Positions 47,101-59,122 of a DNA stretch of 64,000 bases are shown piece by piece. Positions within the stretch are counted from its first letter, which is position 1, and each line of letters starts with the position of its first letter. Origin of the DNA: Xylogone sp. PMI_703 (Eukaryota > Ascomycota > Leotiomycetes); contig JAJTUQ010000001.1 in NCBI GenBank assembly GCA_021399445.1, forward strand, positions 558,001-622,000, read 5' to 3'. Below the pieces are notes generated by a model that searched no databases, was not told the DNA's origin, and worked only from the letters and a program-made list of their open reading frames with translations. Position numbers and translations under genes: made by a program.

Positions 47101-48950
47101 ATGTCCTCATCCTCTCCCTCCTCTGCAATGTCAACTTCCAATTCGCAAGCAAGCCTGTTGGATCCCTTAGATTCGCTGCTCGACTTCTCGGACTACGAAA
47201 CAGTCTCATACCAGTCCCCATCAATGACCCCTTCCACAAAGCAGACCTTCTCCAAGCCTGTCTCGAGTACACAATCAGTGCCCACGACGCTACCTTCGGT
47301 CTCGCAGCCAACACTGTCCGGTCCCAGCCATCAATACGATTTATATCGACAGCAGACCGGCATTCCACAGGGTGCTGTCGCATCCACCTTGGCTGTTAAC
47401 TCGGCCAACACCCACCTGAACAGCTACAACTTCAGCGACGGTTATCTCTCCGGTCTCAGTCCCTCAGACGAGTTCGACTTCGGCGCTGCTCCCGGCATGA
47501 CTCCATTCAACGGAGATATGGACATGGAGACCAAGTTCGAGGCAGCTGATCCGGCCTTTTACTTTGGGGAGCGATCGAACTCTGCAGAGTTCGTCGACCC
47601 GAGCGCCATTGCTGGTTCTCTTTCCTCAACGACTCCTGTCCCAAGTCACACCAGCAACGTAGGCCGTCTATGGCCTGGAATGCATCAACAGCAAGCAGCT
47701 CTTGCCAAGGCTCAGGCTCAACAGAAGCAGCAGCAGCAGATCATCGCGCAACAACGACAGAGCTCGGTGGCGAGTCAGTCTCGTCCGCGACCGAGGGCTC
47801 ACCCACCAACCGACCCCATCGTCGAAGAGAAAATCACCCAGCTCCTTAACTCCATGCGACAGGGCAGCGTAGCAACCGAGTCTATTGAAGATAGCACGCC
47901 CGCACCCTCCAACATGTCAAACATGCACCGTTCCAAGAAGGACGAAGAGGACATGGATGAAGATGAAAGGCTATTGGCCAGTGAAGAGGGCAAGAAGCTA
48001 AGCAGCAAAGAGAGGAGACAACTCCGAAATAAAGTCTCAGCACGAGCATTCCGATCAAGAAGAAAGGGTAAATATCCACTCAAGCATTTTCCTATCAAAC
48101 ATGTAAAGGCTAACATTATCTAGAATACATTGGTCAACTCGAAGGCGAGATTGCCGCTAAGGTTAACGAGAACTCTGATCTCCGCCGCCAGAACAGGCTT
48201 TTGATGGAGGAGAACACTCGTCTATCAGATCTTACTCGCATGCTCCTCTCATCTCCATCCTTTTCGGGTTTCCTCGACCAACTCGGCGCCAACCCTGCTA
48301 TGCTCCAACAGTCTGCTCCACAGCAACCCCAGCAACAGCAGCAGCAAGTTCAGGCACCCACCCAGCAGCAAATCCGGAAAGATCCTAACCCATACGCTGC
48401 TCAGCAGCACATGCAGCAGCAGCATATTGGACTTGCTATTATTCCGGAGCAGTCTGTTGACTTCTCCATGCTAGACATTAACGCCGACGGCTTGTACAGC
48501 TATCAGCCTCAAGTCTTCTCCGTCATTGAATTGCCTGAGACACGTATCGATGCAGACACACTCGCAGGAAAGTCTTCGGACGCAGATGTTGTCAGTCTCG
48601 AGACAGCCAGCGAAGAGAAGTCCACGGTTCCAGTTATTGAGCACGCTCCTATTGAGTCGCAGCGAGAGGCAAAGTCCCTCGCTCCAGCACCGATTGAGGA
48701 TCCTGAATTCGACTCGAATCCCGCATTTGCTCTCTACGTTGATTCACCAGACCCCACCGCCTCGACAACAGCACCACTTGAGATAGATACTACTCCACTT
48801 TTTGGCATTGAACCTGAGAAAGCTTTGGCTCGTCTTGAGCTAGTTATTGTTTCCGAAGATAACTCGATGGATGTTGCCTCGAGTATCAAGGTCCAACGAC
48901 TCTTTGCCAGTCTAGATGCCATCACTGCAAGACTTGAAAATATCATGTAG
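47101..48950 (+). CDS. bZIP transcription factor, 597 aa
   Basis: Exons are 47101-48067 and 48124-48950; the intron falls within the basic-leucine-zipper coding region and joins RSRRK|EYIGQLEGEI. The basic region (about residues 302-322) is ERRQLRNKVSARAFRSRRK, with the N-x2-SAR-x2-R pattern of bZIP proteins. The zipper has heptad Leu/Val/Asn positions (IGQLEGEIAAKVNENSDLRRQNRLLMEENTRL). A conserved segment after the zipper (LTRMLLSSPSFSGFLDQL) is shared with a widespread but poorly characterised ascomycete bZIP group. Both flanks of the zipper are Gln/Ser/Pro-rich, with CAG-type glutamine runs. The target genes are unknown. It stands alone between long gene-free regions. Confidence 0.9.
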
Positions 48951-49885
48951 AATCTTGCTTCCAGGTGAAGCTACTCATTTGGTTTTGTTTTGTTGTCGAG
49001 CGATTTAGCGATTTCTGGGATTGGGATTCTGCAATTTACTAAGGCGTTCTGGTGAACTAAAGAAAGGGATTAAAGGGAAGGACATTTGCAGTCTTGACAT
49101 TCACAGTTTCCTTCTATATTTGTAGCCATCATCGGCACTTTCATATTTATAAAGGGTATTTTGGGGCGGGCATATAATTGACGGATAAACTCGTCTCAAT
49201 TATATTCGAGTTGGGGGGTGATACAGGCTCAGAACCCACCTAGTTATTTTGTCTACCATATCTTACAAAGAATATATTACGAAATCACGACGTACTCAAC
49301 TCTTCATTGCTTTGCGGGTGATTATGCGTGTATTTAGTGCCTGTGAGGATAACCCACTTTCATGTCTCGTGATTTCGAGAATCTCAAATCAGCCACAATA
49401 TATTCCATTTTCTCGTCAAATATAACTTTATTCTAATTTCCAGTAAAAGGTTTAAGAGAAGCCACCGTATTCACACCAATATTGAAGCTGGTTAAGTGGA
49501 CTAACGGCGCCGTCCGTCCCGAGTGCACAGAGCAACTTGATTTACTTTACTTTTAGTTCTTACGTACACAGATGGTTCTCACTAGCGTCACAATAAGCAC
49601 ACATCCGGTACCTGGATGGTTCCTTATTCAATAAACCCCCACGCAATACATACACAACTCAGCAGCTTGAACAATTTATTTCCCTTCCGAGAATTCAAGG
49701 GAAAGATGTCACTAGTCAACAGGGTTACTACTCATTGATATTAAATCTGCAAAACCTGTATCCAACGACGATATACTCCTCATTCCTTTTCCCTGAAATC
49801 AGGCTTGATATACGGGGCATTATTTCATGGGCCTATACATAAAATACGTATATGAGGGTGGATTATAGTGCTTGATGGGGGTAGG

Positions 49886-49910
49886 AGGGAGAGGAGAGGA
49901 GAGGAGAGGG
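49886..49910. repeat. GGAGA purine microsatellite
   Basis: Repeated GAGGA/GGAGA units on the + strand give a homopurine tract of about 25 bp. Confidence 0.8.
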
Positions 49911-50321
49911 TCCGAACAGGTTTGCCCTCTTTTTCCTTATACGAAGAATGAGTGAATGAAACTCAGCGGAGTTTTGATATATGTATGTTTCTTCCCCTTC
50001 AAGAGAAGCTTAGAGTTCGACGGTGAGGATATCATGACTGGTTGTTTGAACCTAAGTGGTAGGTCAGATTCTACAGGTGATGCAAAAAGGGGGCATTTTT
50101 TGACTTTCTGTTATAGGGAACGACGTTGCACATATTCGGGCGTTTTTTTTTTCCTTTGAAGAATAACGTCTTACTTTCTCTATTCAGATACGGATTGTTT
50201 TGTTTATCTATGTAAGAGCGGTTTAGTTATGTACGCAGACAGCCGCAGCAGCCGTGTGAAGAATTAGCTCCTTCCCCTGATTTTTACTCGTTTTGGACTT
50301 ACTGGGTGCGAGAACACCTCG

Positions 50322-50523
50322 GTGTGACCAAAAGCTTTTTGTTGCATGTCTGTGAGCACCTGCATGGAGTAAAATTACTGGCTTAAGCTTGCTGTGATCA
50401 AGAGTTTTGTTGCATGTCTGGGATGGATTATTACGCAGAGCCAATGCACAAGCAAAGCAGGCAGGCCGCGCCTGGGCTCTGCGTGATGAGGTTCTGAAGC
50501 CAGGCCAGACATGCAACAAAACT
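50322..50523. repeat. Nested inverted repeat with extra direct copy
   Basis: A 19-nt arm AGTTTTGTTGCATGTCTGG (50403-50421) is perfectly inverted at 50505-50523. Inside it, ACGCAGAGCC (50433-50442) is perfectly inverted at 50475-50484, so a stem of two paired segments with a short apical loop is possible. A third, direct copy of the outer arm (TTTTGTTGCATGTCTG plus a related TGTGA-CA prefix) lies upstream at about 50322-50352, while the prefix recurs at 50393-50400. No ORF of a transposase is present; it may be a MITE-like relic or a structured RNA. Confidence 0.75.
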
Positions 50524-52140
50524 TCTGGCCAGGGCTTTATTTCATTGGCTGAGTTCTCTAATATAGATTTCCCCCCTCGGTCTCTACATTAGGAAGTCAA
50601 CAAAAACTGCTGCACACAAGAACTAGTAGTATGGGTTTTAAGACTTTTGTTCCTTTGCGGTTACGATACGCACTGCACACCGCTGGGAGAGGGAGGCTTC
50701 GTCGAACTGGGTGTGTTTATGACTTCTTGTCCGGGTGATGTGTTTGATTAGTTGGATTATTACATCACTTTTCACATGTTATGTTTCCTTATGCTGTGTG
50801 GTGGGTTCTTTTCTTGTTTTCGATTTGGGCGATGGGTGGTTTTGTGGTAGTGAATGTGAATGGGTTCCTTTGGGTTTCTTGTGGTTGAACTGAAGAGCGC
50901 TGCTGGCTTTTCTCTAGTAACTAATCTACTGGAGGAATGTGAATATGTGAGATGTGAGTTGGTGTGTGTGTGTGGATTCAGATTCTGTGTCTCGCGCCCC
51001 CAATTTTCTCTCTTTTGTGTTTTAACGTTCTGTTTTCTTACTATATCTACTATTCTTTTTATCTACTCGCTTCAATATGTTAATAGTGAAGGGTTACTGG
51101 GGATTGGAATTGAATCTGGTTCTGAACTTCAGTAATGACTGCCAAATATTGATGGAGTGGCATTCTAGTGGTTAGATAGGCTATGAAGATGTATCATTCT
51201 ACATAGAATTGCTCTGTTGAGGATACTGGCTTGCTGACAGTGCGATATGATGTTCTATCTCTTCGGTATGCTATGTTTGTGTTTAATCTTGGTGAGGTAT
51301 ATGTTACGGATGCTTTTCTTTGATATTTATCGATTCTTGTTTATGTATGAGTTTATTGGTTCGTAGTCACTGCAACATTCATAAAACAAGAAAGGCTGAC
51401 CTCCAGCTCTCTTCAATTCAAATATAGAGAACTAGGGCGAGGCTGCTGTCTCTACTCTCATTTGATTAAATAACTTAGATGGATTAAATACCGTGAGTAG
51501 ACCTTTATCAATTATATAGCTTTGATATCCATTTGTGAACATCTAATGCCAAGTGATCAACTCCTGCAGTTTTGATATTTTAAGTTATCTATTGTGTTAA
51601 ACTTCATGAGCTCCAGATTATATGGATTCATCTATATCTTTAACTCAACCACCCCCTATGTCAAAAGGAGATTAGTTATGGCATTTCTTCCCATGCCATG
51701 CTACGTGAGTCAAAACTATATCTAGTATGCTTTAAACCTGCATAACTTCAACATATAATCATGCTACTAGTTAAAAAAAAATAGCTTTCTGAATATCCTC
51801 GTGACAAAAGAGTTCGGGCCATACAGCTATCGCGTCGTGGCATGTGCTGTATGCCTTACATCTCCCCTAATATATCAGTGTTTTCTTGTAAGTTCACTAT
51901 TAGGATTGGCCCCCGTCTCCAGAACAGTAATTGACCCGACACTCTGCCATGAGAGGCGCCGTTTACTGCTCCTCGCATAGGTGTTGCTTACTTCAGACTA
52001 TATAGCAATTCTTGGCTGCCCTCAATGGGTGAGCCGTGCTAGCGTGAATTGGATATAGGTGCCTCTACGCTATACAACTTTCTAGTGTTACTGCTACAGC
52101 ATTTGTAATATGCTAAATACAAATAAATCATCTCTCATAT

Positions 52141-53202
52141 TCAATTAGGCAAAAGAAACCTCTCTACACAAGCCTCAACTTTCCCCAGTAATACCTTTTT
52201 TCTTTCCTCATCACACCAGCTAGCTTCAATTGACCCATCTGCAATCGTCTTCCACTCCTGGATAGTCAGATCAAAAGCCTCCTGAACAGCACAGTAGTTA
52301 TCGAGTATGTAGCCTCCAAAGTAAGCTGGGTCATCACTATTGATGCTAAACCTGACACCCTCGTCGAGAAACTTTCTGATTGGAAGATCGGAAATTGTCT
52401 CGACACAGCGTAATTTAACATTGCTCAAGGGGCACATGGTAAGCAACGTCTTCTGACTGGCCAGTCTCTTTATCATAGCCTCATCCTCCATGGCTCGGAT
52501 TCCATGATCTATTCTCTCTACCTGACAATGATCAAGAGCCCCTGCAATATAGCTCACATCACCCTCTTCACCAGCATGGGCTGTCCGTCTGATTCCCTTC
52601 TCCGCAGCATCCAAATACAAGTGCTTAAACATTTCAGGTAGATAGCCAATCTCCGTGCTATCCATCCCGATTCCAACCAATGTGCCATCAGAAAAATGGC
52701 CGAGAGAATGGGCTTCCCGATATATACCGTCTGCATCGGGTACGGGCAGGTTCCGAAGAAAACACATAGTTAATTTGGTGGTCATACCAAAATCTTTCTC
52801 AGCTCGTGTTCGTGCAGCGGAAAGTCCTTCAGTTACAGTAGAGTATGCAATGCCACGGCTCGTATGTGCCTGTGGATCGAAGAAAATCTCGGCGTGGTGA
52901 ACTCCATCCGCATGGGCACGTGAGAAATACTCGTAGGCAAGTGTCTCGAAGTCCGATGCCTTGAGAAGGACACTAAGAGCAATGTAATAGTAGTGGAGAA
53001 AATCGTCTAAAGATGTAAAGTTCTCATAGCGAGCAGAGAGAGCGGATGTATTTTGGAATGCAGGGTCATCAGTTGGAAGAGTGATGCCGTGCGTATCTGC
53101 TAGACTAAATAGAAGATCTGGAGAGACTGTTCCTTCAATGTGTAGATGCTGCTCGCATTTTGGAAGGCTTTCTAGGAACGGATGGAGTGGTGATTTGCAC
53201 AT
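52141..53202 (-). CDS. aah1: Adenine deaminase (Aah1-type, adenosine deaminase superfamily), 353 aa
   Basis: A single exon. Converts adenine to hypoxanthine plus ammonia in purine salvage. Metal and catalytic motifs are in order: His19 and His21 in CEQHLHIEGT, then HAGEEG (zinc His plus catalytic Glu), then VERIDHGIRA and SINSDDPAYFGG (Asp pair). The segment DFLHYYYIALSVLLKASDFETLAYEYFSRAHADGV is typical of the fungal/bacterial adenine deaminase group rather than classical adenosine deaminases. The frame is open upstream to 53421, but the extension is hydrophobic and not family-like; the ATG at 53202 (MCKSPLHPFLESLPK) matches the usual start. Convergent to the distant bZIP gene. Confidence 0.92.
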   Translation of the reverse strand: MCKSPLHPFLESLPKCEQHLHIEGTVSPDLLFSLADTHGITLPTDDPAFQNTSALSARYENFTSLDDFLHYYYIALSVLLKASDFETLAYEYFSRAHADGVHHAEIFFDPQAHTSRGIAYSTVTEGLSAARTRAEKDFGMTTKLTMCFLRNLPVPDADGIYREAHSLGHFSDGTLVGIGMDSTEIGYLPEMFKHLYLDAAEKGIRRTAHAGEEGDVSYIAGALDHCQVERIDHGIRAMEDEAMIKRLASQKTLLTMCPLSNVKLRCVETISDLPIRKFLDEGVRFSINSDDPAYFGGYILDNYCAVQEAFDLTIQEWKTIADGSIEASWCDEERKKVLLGKVEACVERFLLPN

Positions 53203-56200
53203 TGCAATGATGTTGTAATATAGATAAAAGGAAAAACCTTTCTTCCTGGCTAAGACCACTAGCTCTAAAGCTTCAAAAGGGATCTTTATAGAGATATATA
53301 GATGAATAAGGAAAATTCCGAAAATTCTGCAGATAATCCTCTCTTGAAGGTCCACGTTGCATGGAAATGGCCCAAGTGCTAATCGAGTGAAAGAGGTAGA
53401 TATTGAAAGCAAGGAAAGCAAGATGTAAAATTAGAGAACATAAGAGACATCAGAGCAAGAACCTAAAAGAGGGAATTTCTTTATTTAATCTTAGATATGA
53501 AATAGAATTCGTAATGTGAATCCAAAATATCCTCGCTGACCTTGCAGATTAGGTACAAGATTTTCTGAGGCCCGCTAAAGCCTGTCAAATGTGAACCTGG
53601 ATGCATCGCACAACGGCGTCCTCCGTCACCACTCAAAATCATTACAATAACAAATGCTAAAGTTATACGAAGCAATCACCCATAACTACATTCTACACCA
53701 GACGAGATTCTTCTTTTCAATCTTTCGGTAAAGCGAATGCAAAATTATTTGATTGGCTAATTGTCGTTTCTACAGGGGCTGATCTGATCCGACTCCTTGG
53801 TGCGGGGTTGATAAACTGTTCACCATTCATTTTATCAGAAATACGAAATCTGGACACATTGTTACTGAAACTACATAATAGCATCGGAGCAAGAGGATGA
53901 GAGCAATAATGAAACGGTGGAATGTCACAGCACCCAGCGTTAATTATGTGATATGCCGCCTTTTCTGCTTCGGGCTTCTATTCATGTACCAATGCGACTC
54001 TGGAAATGTTTGCGAATCGGAGGATCTCCAATGTGTCACTAGAGAGCGCTGGACCTTGCTATGCTAGCCACACCTTAGTACCTTAGGTGCTTAGGTCCTC
54101 GTCAATAATGGGCTTCTTCAGACCCTCGGACACGCGTAAGTCCATGCTCTTAGACGGCTTCCTTTAGCATATGCAAGGTCTGTCACGTTTCAGGACCGCA
54201 GTTATCGGGACGCAGTGCAGCTAGTGTTGCTGATCAAACGGACAAGAATAGGCACGCCTCTGCTACTGTATGGTAGTCACGCATACGTCTCGTGGTCCCG
54301 AAAGGACTCGACGTGCATGTAGCGACCCGACAGATTACGAAGTTCCGATACGCTGGTAACCTGCTTGAGGTTCAAGCTGGTTCCGGACAGCTGGGAGCGG
54401 TGCATGCACTTCCAAGGTGACAAACAGATTTCACAGACATGTCGAGCATCTCGATGGCGTCAGCGAAGAAGGAAAGTGCCATACAGACGTTCTTGGGGGC
54501 TTCCAGGGCCTCGATCTTTGACGTTCTCGGATAGGGCTGCTGACAGCTCTACTCTAGACTCTAGGGCTCAGCTAGGTTCTTACGCCGCCCAGCGTCGGGT
54601 TGTCGGGATCTCCAGAGAGCTATCCTTTGGGAGCTCGTGCCCACTACCGGAGCTCATTGAACGCTGAACTCCACTCTTCTATGCCGCCTATGAATGCTAT
54701 CCTTGAGGGGTCAGACAACTGCATCCGTACCAATAAGCATCATCGTCCGTCGAAGCAGTTGAGAACCGAAGATTAGGCTTATTTCCGCTCTTCTTTAGCT
54801 CACATCGCTATTAATATGCTCATACCCACTGAGGACGCACCCAAATCGAGTTGGTATGGATTCTACACCGACAGAGATGGATAGTGGTAGATCGGAAATT
54901 GACGAATTTTGAATGATCCATTCAGAATCCCATCGCGTTCGCCGTACTTCTTTTATGGTTCGGTGAAATGGCGCCGAACCCTACTGAGCTTGGGATGGCA
55001 GAAAATGACAACCATACCTAGACAGCCAGAGAGAGTGATCGACTGCTCCCACCGTTTCATGACGGAAATGCGTTGGAGATTAGGAAGGTCAATAGCCCAT
55101 TCATTAAAGGCGGCGTTTCAACACAAGTTTGTCGCCCACCGATCAGCGCTCGATATCTGATCTCATTTGACAGGAACTTCCCTGATAGATTCCTGATTCA
55201 GCTGCAAGGTGGATTGCCAAACTCCTGCAGCACACCAAATTCATTCCGATGTAGAGTTCGGATCTTAAAATACTCGGGTGCATGACCAAGCTCTAGTGAA
55301 TCCTTCTGGAATTCAGATTGATGTAGGACGGGGAAGCACAACGTCGCCTGTTGGCATGAACTCCTGAAAGGCGATAAACCACATGCCCTCGCAGGTCAGA
55401 TTGGTAAAATCTGGACCCAAAAGAGCTTCTAAGCGATCACCATTATTGTATAATTACGACAACTGCACATACTTCGCTATCAAACCCGTGGGTCTGGAAT
55501 GCTTGCTTTTTGCAGTCTTGGCGGACTGAGACAATTCGAACGGCCCTTTTGTCCACATCGAGGTCGGAGCACGAAACAAATCCAGACAAGGTTCCCACCC
55601 TCTCATGTAACGCCGCTTTCGCTCAACCATGATTTGTTTGCCGCTATAGCTGCCAGTGCAACGATCATCCGTCGGTCAACCTCCCGAGCATCAAGATTGT
55701 ACGCCCGCTACTGTAATGCTCTCACATGTGGACGCATGGAGCAAGGGATACGGGCAAATCAAGCCGAACACCGAGTACTTAATTCTGCTAACCTGCTCAC
55801 TAACAGGTTTAACGCGCTGCTTTCCCTGCAGGTTCGGGCATCCCCAGATTGTGTACCTGGCGTGCGAGGTGACTTTCGGTTGATGAACCGTAGAGATCCA
55901 CATCAGGAGCGCAGAAAATGGCAGTACATGGGTATAAAGATTGGGTACATCTGAGACCTCGTGACCAACTTCAGATACAATGCGGCCTCATGGCATCTTG
56001 TTTCTTCTCCACGTTGCTGAAGCCAGGCGATCTCTGCGCTCACGCAATGGCGGTCGTATCCTCGGTTGACCGCCATCGCGCGGTGTACTGTGTACACGTA
56101 CTTTGCGCGAAGCGTGAAAACGAAACCAGAGTAGTTTTACCTCAACTGAATGGTACTTCCTCTAGATCGACCCGTCGCATTCGAGTAGCAGAAGAGGCGC

Positions 56201-59122
56201 CCCACACAGGTCGGTGAGGAAGTGTTCTCTGCTCCACCACCAATCTCTGGGACAGAGCAACGCCATCATGCGGCCTCCGCCGTGGACTATTGCAGATAAT
56301 TTTTCCGTGAAATTTTAACGATCTTGATGGTTGTCTCTGCTCTGGTCCGTTTGGCTCTACGGACCTGGCTCCAGGCTCTCGACAAACCCCCACAATCCTG
56401 TTGTCTCATACCTGTACGTACATCCTGGACCACCCCTGATCTCTGTTCTTCAGGGCTGCAGTTGAAACAAGCCCCCTTATTTCCCTAAAGGTAGAGAACC
56501 CAGAGAGCTGGACAGCCTCCCAAGCTATGGTTCACGGGTGCTGCATCGGTTCGCAGCTTGGATTTTACCGATTTTCCTTATTCGTCCCGGGCTGGTTACC
56601 GTGCTGACCACCGAAGGGAAGGAAAGGGGTGCCGAGAGGGGGATGATGGAAGACGCGAAGAAGAATCGACGCCTTGTCCTTCCTAATTCAGCCCATGGCT
56701 CTGTGGCCGGCATGGCCGACCGTGTCTTATCCAACATGTCGGAAGCAATGTGACAGCCACCACCCAAACGACATGCAATTCTGTACAGCACAGTACAAAC
56801 ATTGCTACTATCTTTAACAGCAGCAAGAGCGCTGCTATTATTCATCACTTAGTCCCGAGTGCTACCTTGCTCATAGCAGCTTAGGACCCTGCCTGCAACG
56901 TGTCTTGCTGCACGGAGCTATGCTCCATACCACCTACACGCTACTATGCGTGTTACGGAGTGTCTGGAACGTACCTGAGTACACCAGTTGCGCCAGACCT
57001 CTCTGGAGGACCCTTAAGTTAGTACCGATGGGCCGCGAACCTTCTCCGTACTATGCTCCAGCGAGATAGCGCGTCGCTTGTGGATTTCAACAGCGCTCCC
57101 TGTATGCCGTCCACCAACCACCATCTAGATCATTCTGATCGAAGTGACGGAGAAATTGGCAAAACCAGGATACGCAGGTACCACTTCTTATTGTACTCTT
57201 CTCGATGATGGCACAATAATGCAGGGCACATCCCACGAGCCATACGAGGCTCTGGCTACCACAGGAAACTATGTTGCAATTGAAGCCACTACCGGTATCG
57301 ATTCCACCATACAGCCTCCTCTAAGTCCTACCATGCTCTGGTTACACTCGTCTACTACGGAATAATAAAAGCTCTATCTCAAATCATCTGCCACACAGAC
57401 ATTAACCTAGGTTGGTACTACCGCGCCATACCCAGATCAGATATAAGATAGACGCTTGGAGTAATTCTCACTGCATCGTCATTTCCTTTGGCTGAGGGAA
57501 CATACCGAAGCCTGTTCCCGGTTGCTCTGACCGATTGGTCCTACTGGAAGGGACATCGAGGACGAAAAGAATATCTGCTCGTGGTGACCTTCTCTAGGAA
57601 TGCACATGACTCGGTACTAAGTGGACAGCCCTTCCACTAATTCCTCGCCAAAAGCAGCGGACCATTCATGGCGAACCAACGCCGTATCTGATCAATTCTG
57701 TTACTCTATTCTATCCTATCATCACTGACAGATCGACCGTTTGGGAAGGTGTGCCTGGAACCGGTAGAGCTCGACACGCTGGACCAGCGGTGCAGGAACC
57801 CTTTCCAAAGCACTCCTTTCTCTGCTCCCAAGCGGAGAGCAGAGCCTGTCAGTTGGCCATACCCTACTGGCGCTTCCCAGGTCTAGCCCGACAGTTAAAG
57901 AAGCTAACCCCGGTACGTTTCCATTTAATTTCTCTCGATGCCCTCGATCCCTACGGCTCTAGGCTGCTTGAGGCGGCTAGTTGCTACCGAGCTGTCATGC
58001 TTATTGCCTTGGCCGTGCGAGCCGTGCAAGTGCGCAATCGAGCAATGCACATCACATCCCGGTGTGGGACAAAAACCTCTGCCGGGTCCGAATCCAATGT
58101 AAGATCTGGGAGAGAGTGCAGTCTGCATTCCCGCGATCTGGCACCTCCTTTTCGTCCAAGCCTCGCTCGCAGGCCAGAACTTCAGAGTCCCTGTTCTCTG
58201 CTCCGTGGGCCCCCTTCGATGCTGCCCCTGTTGGCCGCGAGCACGTAGAACCGAGCTTGAAACATTGCACCTGACGCTCCCTATCGGACAGCAGGAGAGC
58301 CCTGCATGGATGTCCGGGTAACAGGGGCAAGGGCAGCTTTTAAGTCTCGACGGTAGCGTCTGGCGAAGGTTTTTGCACTTCGACAGCGCTCACGCTTGGG
58401 TGGGAGTAGGGACTAGGGGATAACTCCAGATCCCCAAATCAGCCTTAACCCGGAGAGCCAATGCTTGCTCTTCCGTCACCTTCAGTTACCTCCCTAGCTT
58501 GAAAAGCAGCACGCGCCCAATTTAGCCCACCTCACATAAATCACCATCCCATAGTCTTCGGCGTTTTCCACCTCTCTCCAACTTTATCAAGGCCCGCTAC
58601 TACCAGCTGTTCCTGTGGCCCGCCCTATTTAACCTTTCTCTAGCCATCACCATAGAGTTTTGGCTGATCAATGCGCCGTCAAGGATCAAAACCCTATATT
58701 ACGGATCACCTGCCGACGTCTGGCTCCTTGGATATGGTGGTGGGGAACCCTCTGGTCTGGTCGTAGAGTACTTCCACTCCTGCATCGGAACATAAAGAGT
58801 TCCTCGCCTTAACGCTGCGGCGCCTTACGACCCGGTGCCGCTCTCGCGGATCTGCGAGATCCTCGCGAGAAACAAACGGGAAGGCTGTTTTGGCCACAAC
58901 CTCTTCTTACTAACACTGACATAAAGGGCTGAGCTCTATCCCTCATCTCAACTCTCCGAAATTTTGGCCATTTGTAGGGTTCCGGTCCCCGGTTGCGACT
59001 TGAACAAAGATAACAAGCGATCCTAGCGATCACAATGGAAAGTTGAATATACGTACGTGTTCAACTGTCTGTATCAGGCAGTCCACACTCATTTGTGTCT
59101 GGGTTCTTTTCGCAACACCGAG
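53203..59122. other. 5.9 kb gene-free region upstream of a Zn2Cys6 gene
   Basis: The longest gap in the window. From about 53,900 to 59,000 the sequence is not AT-rich, has frequent short overlapping ORFs on both strands (none over about 170 codons, none with a domain) and no terminal repeats I could find. It is therefore not an obvious RIP-degraded transposon. It could be an unusually long promoter/5' leader for the factor at 59123, a non-coding RNA locus, or an old decayed element. Confidence 0.35.

Larger units (their letters stand above)
48951..52140. other. 3.2 kb gene-free region between bZIP and adenine deaminase genes (convergent)
   Basis: No supported gene. Contents seen: AT-rich 3' flanks, a GAGGA purine repeat at 49886, a nested inverted repeat at 50322-50523, and a GT run near 50964. 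ORFs of 65-100 codons are featureless. Confidence 0.4.
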
